38,916 nt of DNA from Arcobacteraceae bacterium (lineage in GTDB: Bacteria > Campylobacterota > Campylobacteria > Campylobacterales > Arcobacteraceae): the NCBI GenBank assembly GCA_023138835.1, contig JAGLOP010000019.1:1-38916 (forward strand), read 5' to 3'. The position numbers were made by a program, and so were the translations under genes. The notes below the pieces were generated by a model that had not been told where the DNA came from, searched no databases, and was given only the letters and a program-made list of their open reading frames with translations. Positions 16,804 through 25,079 of this stretch are shown here, piece by piece (position 1 is the stretch's first letter; each line of letters opens with the position of its first letter).

Positions 16804-17796
16804 ATGAGTTTGAAAGAAAAAATAAATTTTTCACTATGGTGTGATTTTATTGAGCGAGATTTTTTAGAAGAAGGTTTTCAAGATTTATTAGATAAAAAAT
16901 TAATACATGGTGCTACAAGCAATCCTGCGATTTTTAAAAATGCGATTGTAACTTCTAGTGCCTATGAGCAACAAATCAATATGCTGCAGGCAAATGAACC
17001 AAAAAAGATTTATGAAGAACTCTCCGGTAGTGATATTAAAAGAGCGGCTGCTATATTAAAGTCTTTACATGATGAAAATGATGAAGATGGCTTTATATCT
17101 TTGGAAGTAGACCCATACCTTTGCGATGATGTTTTAGGAACTCTTGAAGAAGGTGCAAGATTATATAATCAAATTAAACATGAGAATGTAATGATTAAGG
17201 TTCCTGCAACTGAAGCTGGTTATCCTGCTATGAAAAATCTTACTGCTATGGGTATACCTGTAAATGCAACTTTAATCTTTTCTCCCGAACAAGCAATCAA
17301 ATGTGCCCAAGCTTTAGATGAAGGGATAAAAGAGAGTCAAAAAAATACAAAAGCCGTAATATCAATTTTTATTAGCAGGTTTGATAAATTATTAGATACT
17401 AAACTTAACTCTGCAGGTTTAGAACGCGGAAAGTTAGGTATCATAAATGCTACAAAATGTTATCACAAAATAAAAAAATTTAAAAATAAAAATATTAGAA
17501 CTTTGTTTGCAAGTACAGGAGTAAAAGATGACAGCTTAAGTCTAAGCTATTATATAGATAACTTAATTTTCCCAAATACTATTAACACTGCACCTCTGGA
17601 TGCTATAAAAGCATGGGAAGAAAATGGGAAAAAAGAGATATCTAACATTTTAAGTGAAGATGCATGTAACGAATATTTTAAAACATTAAAAGATAAAAAT
17701 ATAAATATCCAATCTGCTTATAATGAATTACTTAAAGATGGATTGAGTGCATTTAAGGTATCATTTGACGAATTACTAAATAAAGTTAAATTATAA
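16804..17796 (+). CDS. tal: Transaldolase
   Basis: Transaldolase exchanges three-carbon units between sedoheptulose 7-phosphate and glyceraldehyde 3-phosphate, giving erythrose 4-phosphate and fructose 6-phosphate. The 330-aa protein has the TALB signature HGATSNPAIFKNAI (35-48), the Schiff-base lysine Lys132 in VMIKVPATEAGYPA, and GIPVNATLIFSPEQ. AAAGGT precedes the ATG. The next gene, 18 bases downstream, is DAHP synthase, which consumes erythrose 4-phosphate, so the pair forms a supply-and-use unit. Confidence 0.93.
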   Translation: MSLKEKINFSLWCDFIERDFLEEGFQDLLDKKLIHGATSNPAIFKNAIVTSSAYEQQINMLQANEPKKIYEELSGSDIKRAAAILKSLHDENDEDGFISLEVDPYLCDDVLGTLEEGARLYNQIKHENVMIKVPATEAGYPAMKNLTAMGIPVNATLIFSPEQAIKCAQALDEGIKESQKNTKAVISIFISRFDKLLDTKLNSAGLERGKLGIINATKCYHKIKKFKNKNIRTLFASTGVKDDSLSLSYYIDNLIFPNTINTAPLDAIKAWEENGKKEISNILSEDACNEYFKTLKDKNINIQSAYNELLKDGLSAFKVSFDELLNKVKL

Positions 17797-17814
17797 AAGA
17801 TTAAGGCTAAGAAT

Positions 17815-19167
17815 ATGAGTACCATTTGGACACCTAATAGTTGGAGAAAATTTCCGATAAAACAACAACCAAACTATATAGATTTAAAAAAATTAAGCAA
17901 GGTTGAAAAAGAATTATCAAGCTATCCTCCTCTTATTTTTGCGGAAGAAGCTAGAAGCTTAAAAGAAAAATTGGCAGATGTATCAAATGGAAATGCATTT
18001 TTACTTCAAGGTGGAGATTGTGCTGAGAGCTTTAATAATTTCAATGCAGACAATATAAAATCACTTTTCCAAGTTATGATGCAAATGGCTGTTGTGATGA
18101 CTTTTAGCGGTGGTAAACCTGTCGTAAAAGTTGGACGAGTTGCCGGGCAATTTGCAAAACCTAGAAGTAGTGATACTGAAATTATAGATGGTGTTGAGTA
18201 TCCAAGCTATAGAGGAGATATCATAAATGATATTGAAGCTGATGTAAATTTAAGAGTACCCAACCCTAAAAGACTCTTAAAAGCTTACAACCAAAGTGCA
18301 GCTACTCTAAATCTACTTCGAGCATTTGCAAGAGGTGGAATGGCTGATTTAAATAAAGTTCATAGTTGGAATTTAGACTATATGCGAAACCATCCCTTAG
18401 GTGCAAAATATGAAGGGATGGCTTGTAAAATCAGTGATGCTTTAAAATTTATGGAATCTTGCGGTATTACATCTAAGAATACACCAAATCTTAATCAAAC
18501 TGTTCTTTATACTTCACATGAAGCTTTACTTTTAAATTATGAAGAAGCACTGACTAGAAAAGACAGTATAACTGGAGATTGGTACGATTGCTCTGCTCAT
18601 ATGCTTTGGATTGGAGATAGAACAAGAGATTTAAATGAAGCTCATATTGAATACTTTAGAGGCATTAAAAATCCAATTGGATGTAAAGTTGGTCCTACTA
18701 TGAAAGAGGATGAATTAATTAAATTAATTGATGCTTTAAATCCTGACAATGAAGCTGGAAGATTAAACTTGATTGTACGAATGGGTGCTGATAAAATAGC
18801 AGACCATTTTCCTAATCTTCTTAAAAAAGTTGAAAGTGAAGGTAAAAAAATAGTATGGAGCTGTGACCCAATGCACGGAAATGTAGAGAAAGCTCCAAAT
18901 GGATATAAGACCAGAGACTTTGACAATATTTTAGGTGAAGTTAAACAATTTTTTCAAATCCATAAAGCACAAGGAAGTATCGCAGGTGGTATCCATTTAG
19001 AGATGACAGGGCAAAATGTAACTGAATGTACAGGTAGTAGATCAAGTGCTATCACAACAGATGATTTGACATCAAGATATCACACTCAATGTGATCCAAG
19101 ATTAAATGCTGACCAATCTTTAGAATTAGCCTTTATGATTGCTGATGCTTTAAAAGAAGCTAGATAA
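17815..19167 (+). CDS. aroF: Class II (plant-type) 3-deoxy-7-phosphoheptulonate synthase
   Basis: DAHP synthase condenses phosphoenolpyruvate with erythrose 4-phosphate, the first step to chorismate and the aromatic amino acids. The 450-aa length and motifs fit class [14 protein letters not shown] with metal ligand Cys69, [30 protein letters not shown], and [12 protein letters not shown] with the catalytic arginines and histidine. There is no extra regulatory domain. The gene symbol varies between genomes; aroF is the name used in Helicobacter. It is 18 bases after tal and 31 bases before the aldolase-like gene. Confidence 0.92.
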   Translation: MSTIWTPNSWRKFPIKQQPNYIDLKKLSKVEKELSSYPPLIFAEEARSLKEKLADVSNGNAFLLQGGDCAESFNNFNADNIKSLFQVMMQMAVVMTFSGGKPVVKVGRVAGQFAKPRSSDTEIIDGVEYPSYRGDIINDIEADVNLRVPNPKRLLKAYNQSAATLNLLRAFARGGMADLNKVHSWNLDYMRNHPLGAKYEGMACKISDALKFMESCGITSKNTPNLNQTVLYTSHEALLLNYEEALTRKDSITGDWYDCSAHMLWIGDRTRDLNEAHIEYFRGIKNPIGCKVGPTMKEDELIKLIDALNPDNEAGRLNLIVRMGADKIADHFPNLLKKVESEGKKIVWSCDPMHGNVEKAPNGYKTRDFDNILGEVKQFFQIHKAQGSIAGGIHLEMTGQNVTECTGSRSSAITTDDLTSRYHTQCDPRLNADQSLELAFMIADALKEAR

Positions 19168-19198
19168 AAAATAAAAAAGACAAAGAAGAGGACTAAGA

Positions 19199-20170
19199 AT
19201 GATAGAAAAAGAGGGAACATTACTAACAGTAAGAGAAGATATAAAAGTTTTTGACTGTACCATTAGAGACGGAGGATTGGTAAATAACTTTCATTTTACA
19301 GATGATTTTGTAAAAGGTGTTTATGAAGTTTGCGTTGATGCGGGTATAGATTATATGGAAATAGGGAAAAATAACTCTCCTACACTTATGAGTGAAGAGG
19401 AATTTGGAGCTTGGAACTTTTGTAAAGAGGAAGATATCAGAAGAATAGTTGGAGACAATGATACAGATTTGAAAATAGCTGTTATGTCTGATATTGGAAG
19501 AACAGTAAATTCTGAGCTGTTACCAAAAAGTGAATCTGTTGTTGATATGATAAGAATAGCAACATATATTCACCAAATCCCAGCTGCAATTGAACTTATA
19601 GAAGAAGCTCATGCAAAAGGTTATGAAACAACTGTAAATATTATGGCTGTTGCTAAAGCTTTTGATGATGAGCTGGATGAAGTTTTAGAATTAGTTAGTA
19701 AAACAAATGTAGATATTATTTATATAGCAGATACTTTTGGATCATTTTATCCAGAACAAATCAATAAACTTACAAAAAAATATGTAAAAATTGCAAGAGC
19801 AACAGGAAAACAAATAGGTATCCATGCGCATAACAATATTCAACTTGCATTTGCAAATACTATCGAATCTATGATGTATGGGACAAGCTTTTTAGATGTT
19901 ACTGTTTCAGGATTAGGTAGAGGTGCAGGAAATTGTCCTATGGAATTACTAATCGGATTTCTTAAAAATCCAAAATATAAACTAATGCCGGTATTAAAAT
20001 TTATCGAAGAATATATTGTACCGCTTGAAAAAGAACTAGATTGGGGATACAGCATACCATACATGTTAACAGGACAACTTGTTGAACATCCAAGGTCAGC
20101 TATGAAAGCTAGAGATGAGAATGATACGAATTATACACGATATTATAAATCTCTGATGGATGCACAATAG
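19199..20170 (+). CDS. DRE-TIM metallolyase, DmpG-like (HMG-CoA lyase/hydroxyoxovalerate aldolase superfamily), substrate unknown
   Basis: A 323-aa TIM-barrel protein. VFDCTIRDGG (17-26) matches the metal- and substrate-binding DxTxRDG strand. IGIHAHNNIQLAFANTIE (207-224) carries the histidine metal ligands in the HxHNN form seen in 4-hydroxy-2-oxovalerate aldolases. VSGLGRGAGNCPMELL is the glycine-rich loop of the same family. It is slightly short of DmpG, and the partner acylating aldehyde dehydrogenase (DmpF) is not nearby. An AGAGGA site precedes the ATG. Position after DAHP synthase suggests pyruvate or oxo-acid chemistry, but the real substrate is unknown. Confidence 0.75.
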   Translation: MIEKEGTLLTVREDIKVFDCTIRDGGLVNNFHFTDDFVKGVYEVCVDAGIDYMEIGKNNSPTLMSEEEFGAWNFCKEEDIRRIVGDNDTDLKIAVMSDIGRTVNSELLPKSESVVDMIRIATYIHQIPAAIELIEEAHAKGYETTVNIMAVAKAFDDELDEVLELVSKTNVDIIYIADTFGSFYPEQINKLTKKYVKIARATGKQIGIHAHNNIQLAFANTIESMMYGTSFLDVTVSGLGRGAGNCPMELLIGFLKNPKYKLMPVLKFIEEYIVPLEKELDWGYSIPYMLTGQLVEHPRSAMKARDENDTNYTRYYKSLMDAQ

Positions 20171-20184
20171 CAACAGTTATTTAA

Positions 20185-21414
20185 CTAAATATTAGTACCG
20201 GCTAGGTAACCACTACTAAAAGACCATTGGAGGTTATATCCTCCACATGGACCGTCAAGATTCATAACTTCCCCGCAAAAATACAAGCCTTTTATGATTT
20301 TACTTTCCATAGTTTTTGGATTTATCTCTTTTAAGTTAATCCCGCCGCGTGTTATCATTGCCGTTTTAAAGCCGTCGTGTCCTGTGATGGTTAAAGGTGT
20401 CCATACTAACAACCCAATAAGTTTGGTACGATTTATACCTGCTATTTTATTATACTTATCATCACAATTTACATTTGCTAAAGTACATAATTCTTTAGAT
20501 AACGGGCTGGGAAGTAAAGTCTGTAAAAGTTCTAAAATACTAAAATCTGGATTTTTTAAGACTGCTTTTTTTAAGTGTTGAAGAATCTGTTCTTCATTCA
20601 TCCCTTTTGTCAGATTGAGCAATATTGGCACTTCCCCATATTCTTCAAGTAAAGGTGTAATCTCTCTGGCAAAGTCAAGTACTACCGGACCTCTTATACC
20701 GTTATTTGTGAAAATAAGGTCACCATTTGCTTTTAACTTTTTTGCCTTTTTCAAATCAACTTTTATCTCAACTTTAGGAATTGTGTCTGCTTTGCAGTTT
20801 TTTACCCAGCTCTCTTTTGTTTTTAAAGGCATCATTGCCGGATGTAATTTGGTTGTAGTATGTCCAATATCAGCGGCTAATTTATAGCCGTCTCCGGTAC
20901 TTCCTAAAGTTGGGTATCCTAGCCCGCCGGTTGAGATGATGATATTTTGAGATAAAAAAGTATTGTCTTGTGTTTGTACCCCTGTGATTTTATCATCACT
21001 GATTAATAACTTTTCAACTCTTTGTGAACATAATAAATCAATACCGCAAGATTGTATCTCATCTTCTAAAGCAGTCAAAATTGTATTGGAATTATGAGAA
21101 ATCGGGAAAACTCTAAAGCCGTCAGGCGCATGAGTTTTCACACCAATTTTGGAAAAAAAGTCAATCAAATTTTTATGGTCAAAGCTATTTAAAGCATCCT
21201 GCATAAATCTTCCATCTTTTCCAAAGCCTCTCATAAACTCTTCATTTGATAAAGTATTTGTAAGATTACATTTACCGCCGCCCGTAGCCTTTAACTTTGC
21301 ACCAATTTTAGGTAATTTTTCCAACAATAAAACTTTTTTACCATTTTTTGAAGCTGTAATAGAAGCAATCATTCCAGCTGCTCCTGCTCCTATAACTATA
21401 AGATCATATTTCAT
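20185..21414 (-). CDS. HI0933-family FAD-dependent oxidoreductase
   Basis: A 409-aa flavoprotein of the HI0933/YhiN group, often annotated as aminoacetone oxidase family. The N-terminus carries the dinucleotide motif VIGAGAAGMIAS, then LLEKLPKIGAKLKATGGGKCNLTN-type segments typical of the family. A second FAD segment is IIISTGGLGYPTLGSTGDGYKLA, and the C-terminus ends in GLYFCGEVMNLDGPCGGYNLQ. The in vivo substrate is not established. It is convergent with the aldolase gene. A TTTACC ATG start and a GATACAAT-type -10 lie at the edge of the acquired-looking region. Confidence 0.85.
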   Translation of the reverse strand: MKYDLIVIGAGAAGMIASITASKNGKKVLLLEKLPKIGAKLKATGGGKCNLTNTLSNEEFMRGFGKDGRFMQDALNSFDHKNLIDFFSKIGVKTHAPDGFRVFPISHNSNTILTALEDEIQSCGIDLLCSQRVEKLLISDDKITGVQTQDNTFLSQNIIISTGGLGYPTLGSTGDGYKLAADIGHTTTKLHPAMMPLKTKESWVKNCKADTIPKVEIKVDLKKAKKLKANGDLIFTNNGIRGPVVLDFAREITPLLEEYGEVPILLNLTKGMNEEQILQHLKKAVLKNPDFSILELLQTLLPSPLSKELCTLANVNCDDKYNKIAGINRTKLIGLLVWTPLTITGHDGFKTAMITRGGINLKEINPKTMESKIIKGLYFCGEVMNLDGPCGGYNLQWSFSSGYLAGTNI

Positions 21415-21432
21415 GGTAAAAATTGTATCATC

Positions 21433-21456
21433 TTTAGAGTTGATTTGATATTAATA
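21433..21456 (+). repeat. Left copy of a 24-bp imperfect direct repeat flanking the cassette region
   Basis: The segment begins TTTAGAGTTG and ends ATTTGATATTAATA. It matches 23502-23525 at 22 of 24 positions, the two differences being G to A. The pair encloses the two unknown genes, the attC-like site and the acetyltransferase. It overlaps the promoter region of the FAD oxidoreductase gene. In AT-rich DNA such a match could occur by chance, but its location at both ends of the foreign-looking segment is notable. Confidence 0.4.
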
Positions 21457-21458
21457 AC

Positions 21459-21558
21459 GCCCCTCTTCCCGCTCCGCCTATTCCGAGGTGGAAAATCTAA
21501 ATCAAACAAGGAACACTTTTGTACCTTTTAGATAGGGATAAGGGGCTAATTGGTACAA
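21459..21558. repeat. Multi-stem palindromic element, relatively GC-rich
   Basis: GCCCCTCTTCCC (21459-21470) pairs at 10 of 12 positions with GGGATAAGGGGC (21535-21546). Inside are CCGCCT/AGGTGG (21474-21479/21486-21491) and ATCTAAA/TTTAGAT (21495-21501/21527-21533). An alternative stem, TTGTACC (21519-21525) with GGTACAA (21552-21558), would exclude the last one. The interval 21415-21633 otherwise holds only promoter-like DNA. The element may be a MITE, a REP variant or a decayed recombination site; I cannot decide. Confidence 0.45.
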
Positions 21559-21633
21559 TTGTGTCTAGTTATAAATAGTTAGCATAAAATATAAATATTC
21601 TAGCTTGTTATAAAACATCATAAAAGGTATAAA

Positions 21634-22287
21634 ATGAACCATAGCGATTTTGTAAGAAAATACAATTCTAAAGAAATAACAGTAAATATTGATATAAATA
21701 AAGCAGGATATATGTACGAACATCCTTTAATGCCTAAAAAGTTTAGAACAAAACAAGTATTATTGAGAGCATTAGGATTTGGAGGGCTTATTGTAAGTTT
21801 ATCATTGTTTTTTTTAATACAATGGTGGATTGCTATTATTATATTAATTATTTCATTCTCTATATTTCCAATAATTCAAAAAAGTGCTGGTAATGATGTT
21901 CTTGAGGCATCATTAGAAAATTCAGTTATGTACGATGTAGCAATAGAGAATCAGACCATAGTGATAAATAATGAAAAAGAAAGAATATCTACTATTAAAA
22001 TGACAAAAGAAGAAATAGATGATATCCAAACAAAAGGTTTGAAACTAATTGAAGATATTGAAGAAGAAGTAAAATATCAAAAAATAGGATACAAAACTAA
22101 ATCTAAAACATTCAAAGGAAACTATGCTCATTATCGTAAATTTTTTCAACAACTTAAAGATTTTAAAGATTTTGATAATGATGGGTATATGTTTACGATA
22201 AATACAACTGAAACAAAAATTGGTGTTACTATAGTGCATATTAAATCTAGAAATATAATGGATATTAGTGCTGAAAAACTATATTAA
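21634..22287 (+). CDS. Membrane protein of unknown function with two adjacent spans
   Basis: A 217-aa protein. Residues 1-45 are cytoplasmic-looking and basic, two hydrophobic segments follow at about 46-65 and 67-87, and the remainder is a charged soluble domain rich in Lys, Glu and Ile. No family is recognised. The ATG follows AAAGGT and a CATAAAAT-type -10 sequence. It precedes the ATA-start lipoprotein gene by 14 bases. Both lie between the multi-stem element and the attC-like site, so they may have travelled together as cassette cargo. Confidence 0.65.
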   Translation: MNHSDFVRKYNSKEITVNIDINKAGYMYEHPLMPKKFRTKQVLLRALGFGGLIVSLSLFFLIQWWIAIIILIISFSIFPIIQKSAGNDVLEASLENSVMYDVAIENQTIVINNEKERISTIKMTKEEIDDIQTKGLKLIEDIEEEVKYQKIGYKTKSKTFKGNYAHYRKFFQQLKDFKDFDNDGYMFTINTTETKIGVTIVHIKSRNIMDISAEKLY

Positions 22288-22301
22288 AAAAGGAATAAAT
22301 T

Positions 22302-22910
22302 ATAAAATCAATAAATAAAATACCAATTACTATATTTATTATTATATTCAATATACTTTTTCTTACAAGTTGTGGTGGAACATCTTATGAAGAAAAGCAA
22401 AGAAAAAAAGAACAAGAACATAAAGAATTAATACAAAAAAATAAAGATATAGAAATTAAAATTATAAATAAAATAAAGAATCAATATGCTAATGCTATTT
22501 ATTTTCCACCTAAAAATATAAATACTAAATCTTTAAGTTATGAAATTCAAAACTTTTTTAAAATTCAAGAAAATAAATTATTTATATTTAAGGCTTATTT
22601 AGAAGATATTGAACTAAATGAAAATAAAAATATAATTGAATTTTCATGTGTAATTGGTGATATTACAGATAGAAAAGTCCTAATATTTAGGTTGTCAATT
22701 TCTAAAGAATCAGTTAGTCATTTTATTAAAAAGAAAAAGAAAGAAAAATTATTAAGATATATGTTTAAACCTGATTATTATATTATTTCAAAAGTAAAAA
22801 ATATTAAAATATTAAAAAGTTATCAATATAATAAAGAAAAATATGGATTGGATATTAATAAGAATATAATAGTAACTGGTAAATTTATAGATGCTGTAAA
22901 TATAAATTGA
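22302..22910 (+). CDS. Lipoprotein of unknown function with a non-standard ATA start (or start-loss pseudogene)
   Basis: An open frame of 202 codons runs from 22302 to TGA at 22910. Its N-terminus is a classic lipoprotein signal: basic start, hydrophobic core, then LFLTSC with the lipobox cysteine followed by GG. AAGGA lies 7 bases before codon ATA at 22302; ATT at 22299 is the next option, and an in-frame TAA lies just upstream. No in-frame ATG, GTG or TTG occurs near the signal sequence; a TTG at 22692 would give only 72 aa without it. So either ATA (or ATT) is used for initiation, or an ATG has mutated and the gene is barely expressed. The mature part is Lys/Ile/Asn-rich, and the gene is strikingly AT-rich. 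Confidence 0.6.
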   Translation: MKSINKIPITIFIIIFNILFLTSCGGTSYEEKQRKKEQEHKELIQKNKDIEIKIINKIKNQYANAIYFPPKNINTKSLSYEIQNFFKIQENKLFIFKAYLEDIELNENKNIIEFSCVIGDITDRKVLIFRLSISKESVSHFIKKKKKEKLLRYMFKPDYYIISKVKNIKILKSYQYNKEKYGLDINKNIIVTGKFIDAVNIN

Positions 22911-22918
22911 CTAAAAAA

Positions 22919-23052
22919 TGCTGACAAAGCGTTGAAAAGAAAAACAAGGGTATAGACGGAAAGTTCAAGCTTTTATCTCCTAAAGTTAGTGAGATAAAAT
23001 AACAAACTTCCATCAATTTATATCCCCTTGTTTTTCAACTTAGGCGTTATAT
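22919..23052 (+). other. Integron attC-like recombination site
   Basis: About 134 bases fold into one long imperfect hairpin. Left arm: TGCTGACAAAGCGTTGAAAA. Right arm ends TTTTCAACTTAGGCGTTATA. Pairs include GTTGAAAA/TTTTCAAC (22931-22938/23032-23039), ACAAGGG/CCCTTGT (22944-22950/23025-23031), TATA/TATA, GGAA..GTT/AACTTCC, and an inner TTTTATCTC/GAGATAAAA (22971-22979/22991-22999). The ends resemble attC R'' (TGCTGAC) and R' (GCGTTATAT), and TTAGGCGTTA is a common attC right end. The left box reads GAC rather than the usual AAC. Length fits the 57-141 range described for attC sites. No integrase is present. Confidence 0.6.
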
Positions 23053-23069
23053 ACACAAAGGAGCATTAC

Positions 23070-23468
23070 TTGAATATTGAATACAAACTAAACAAAAATA
23101 TCACAACGACTGAATTTATAGATATATTAAAAAATTCAACATTAGGTAAAAGAAGACCTATCGATGATATAGAAACAATCAAAGGTATGATAGAAAATGC
23201 CGATATAATAGTAACAGCAACAATAGACAATAAAATTATCGGAGTTGCAAGAGCAGTAACAGATTTTAATTATTGTTGTTATCTATCAGACTTAGCAGTA
23301 GATGAACAATACCAAAAAAATGGTATTGGTAAAAAACTTATTCAAAAAATTCAAAATGAACTTAATGATAAATGTAAAATCATATTGTTATCAGCACCTG
23401 ATGCAACGCAGTATTATCCAAAAATTGGATTTACTCAACATAACTCAGCTTGGACTATTACAAAATAA
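23070..23468 (+). CDS. Small GNAT-family N-acetyltransferase, cassette-like
   Basis: A 132-aa single-domain GNAT protein. The acetyl-CoA loop is QKNGIG within LAVDEQYQKNGIGKKLI, and a C-terminal YYPKIGF strand is typical of the family. The substrate is unknown. The start is TTG at 23070 with AAAGGAG 6 bases upstream. A longer frame from ATG 23028 would begin inside the attC-like hairpin and is unlikely. The start lies only about 20 bases after the right end of the attC-like site, as in integron gene cassettes. No second attC is visible after its stop; instead the right 24-bp repeat follows at 23502. Confidence 0.82.
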   Translation: MNIEYKLNKNITTTEFIDILKNSTLGKRRPIDDIETIKGMIENADIIVTATIDNKIIGVARAVTDFNYCCYLSDLAVDEQYQKNGIGKKLIQKIQNELNDKCKIILLSAPDATQYYPKIGFTQHNSAWTITK

Positions 23469-23501
23469 AAGTAGTTGAATTAGAAGATATTATTTCTGAG
23501 A

Positions 23502-23525
23502 TTTAGAATTAATTTGATATTAATA
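23502..23525 (+). repeat. Right copy of the 24-bp imperfect direct repeat
   Basis: Begins TTTAGAATTA and ends ATTTGATATTAATA; 22 of 24 positions equal the left copy at 21433-21456, 2,069 bases away. It lies between the GNAT stop and the next operon. Confidence 0.4.
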
Positions 23526-23594
23526 GCTTTATAAATAAAATACCTTATATTGGATATACTCCAATTTAATTATTTATTTAAAAAAGGTTTCCAA

Positions 23595-24419
23595 ATGACA
23601 CTAGATAAAATCTATAAACTTAAACACGAACTATGGCTAAAAATACTTTTTTCATCATTTGCTATTAAAAATGAGAGAATTAAAAGTGAATTATATGAAT
23701 TTGCAACTATGCAGTATCGGCATTTAAAATGGATGTCGAATGAATTAAAAGATACAAATACCAAGTACAGCTATGAAAAAGATGATATAAATATTGAGAA
23801 AAGTACAAACTTCGGGTATTTCCAGTTTATAATTGATGAGATTAAAATTGTTATGAAGCACTATGACCAATCGGTTATGTCTGCTCGTATTATCTCTGAT
23901 GAATATTATATGATTCAAAGACTTAATTTACTTCTAGCAGATACTCAAAATGATGGAGAGATAACAGCGTTTAACAAAGAGCGAATTTATGAAAATAAAG
24001 ATTTAGATAAAACTTCAACTGATGCTTTTACAATTTTCCTTTTTGAAGAAACATACAAAGAATATGAGCTGATATTTGTATATTCATATATGCAAAACTA
24101 TACAGATAATATCATTTTATACAATGTATATCAAGATTTGATAGATGAATCACAGTATCATTTAAAATGCTTTGGTAATATGCTTTCAAAAATGGGAATT
24201 TTAGCAATTCCTAGAATGATATTGGAGCAAATTTATAAAAGAGATGATATTAAGAAATTTTTACTTGATGGTGTTGAAGAGGAAAAAGCTGCAAAAGAAG
24301 AATGCATTAAATTAGCTGCTGCAGTTAAAGATGAAGAGTTGTCACAATTCTTTAATTTTATAAACTTTCAAGAAAATTACCATATTGAATTGATGCAAAA
24401 AGCTATTAAATTATTATAA
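23595..24419 (+). CDS. Ferritin-like helical-bundle protein, function unknown
   Basis: A 274-aa, mostly helical soluble protein. Glutamate/histidine patterns at regular distances (YEFATMQYRHLKW early, FEETYKEYE in the middle, DESQYHLKCF and QENYHIELM late) look like the metal ligands of a ferritin-like di-iron bundle; the ExxH in ENYH is the clearest. I do not recognise a named family. The start is ATG 23595 with AAAAAGG 7 bases upstream, preferred over ATG 23550, which has none. It is 9 bases before the UPF0323 lipoprotein gene and should be in one operon with it and the ligase. Confidence 0.6.
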   Translation: MTLDKIYKLKHELWLKILFSSFAIKNERIKSELYEFATMQYRHLKWMSNELKDTNTKYSYEKDDINIEKSTNFGYFQFIIDEIKIVMKHYDQSVMSARIISDEYYMIQRLNLLLADTQNDGEITAFNKERIYENKDLDKTSTDAFTIFLFEETYKEYELIFVYSYMQNYTDNIILYNVYQDLIDESQYHLKCFGNMLSKMGILAIPRMILEQIYKRDDIKKFLLDGVEEEKAAKEECIKLAAAVKDEELSQFFNFINFQENYHIELMQKAIKLL

Positions 24420-24428
24420 AGAGAGATA

Positions 24429-25073
24429 ATGAATAAAAAGAATTACATAAAGAAAATATCAAATTATGCGGTAGTCGGTGGACTTGGTGCAATACTTCTA
24501 ACATCACTTACTGGTTGTGAAGATAAAAATAATGGACAAGACAATCAACAAGCAGGTGCATTTACTAATGCAAGCCAAAAGCAAGGTGCATTTGTAATCG
24601 TAGAAAAAACACCAAACGGCGGCTATATAATTGTCAATGAATACCCAAGTCGTGATACTAGAATTGTATTAAGAGATTTAGACGGCAGTGAGAGAATATT
24701 GTCTCAAAGTGAAATTGATATTTTAGTAAAACAAGAAGAGGTTAAAATAGACAATGGAACTTCAAATTTAACAAATCCGCAACAAGCCACTATAAGCAGC
24801 GGCGGTATGGGATTGGGAGAAGTTTTATTAAGTTCAATTGCAGGGGCTATGATAGGAAGCTATATAGGAAATAAACTTTTCAACAACCAAAACTTCAACA
24901 GTCAAAAGAGTAGAAGTTACAAAAGTCCATCAGCATATTCAAGAAGTGTAAACAGTTTCAATAAAGCAAAAGCAGCTTCAACTGCAAGAAAATCTACAGC
25001 AACTAAAAAAAGTGGATTTTTTGGCACTAGAACCGCTAGAAATACAAGATCAAGAAGTTTTTTTGGCGGGTAA
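24429..25073 (+). CDS. UPF0323 family lipoprotein
   Basis: A 214-aa lipoprotein with a signal sequence ending in LTSLTGC (lipobox cysteine near residue 30). A region with TPNGGYIIVNEYPS and DGSERILSQSEI is typical of UPF0323 proteins of Campylobacter and relatives. A glycine-rich hydrophobic patch (GMGLGEVLLSSIAGAMIGSYIG) follows, then a Ser/Arg/Lys-rich tail ending RSRSFFGG. Function is unknown. It sits 6 bases before a glutathionylspermidine-synthase-family gene, the same pairing seen for Campylobacter homologues and analogous to ygiB-ygiC in E. coli. Confidence 0.87.
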   Translation: MNKKNYIKKISNYAVVGGLGAILLTSLTGCEDKNNGQDNQQAGAFTNASQKQGAFVIVEKTPNGGYIIVNEYPSRDTRIVLRDLDGSERILSQSEIDILVKQEEVKIDNGTSNLTNPQQATISSGGMGLGEVLLSSIAGAMIGSYIGNKLFNNQNFNSQKSRSYKSPSAYSRSVNSFNKAKAASTARKSTATKKSGFFGTRTARNTRSRSFFGG

Positions 25074-25079
25074 AAATAG

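Noticed and set aside
23028-23069. Longer GNAT form starting at ATG 23028
   Set aside because: The extra residues would be encoded by the right arm of the attC-like hairpin; TTG 23070 has AAAGGAG 6 bases upstream.
23550-23594. Longer start for the ferritin-like protein
   Set aside because: No ribosome site before it; ATG 23595 follows AAAAAGG and begins a normal-looking helix.
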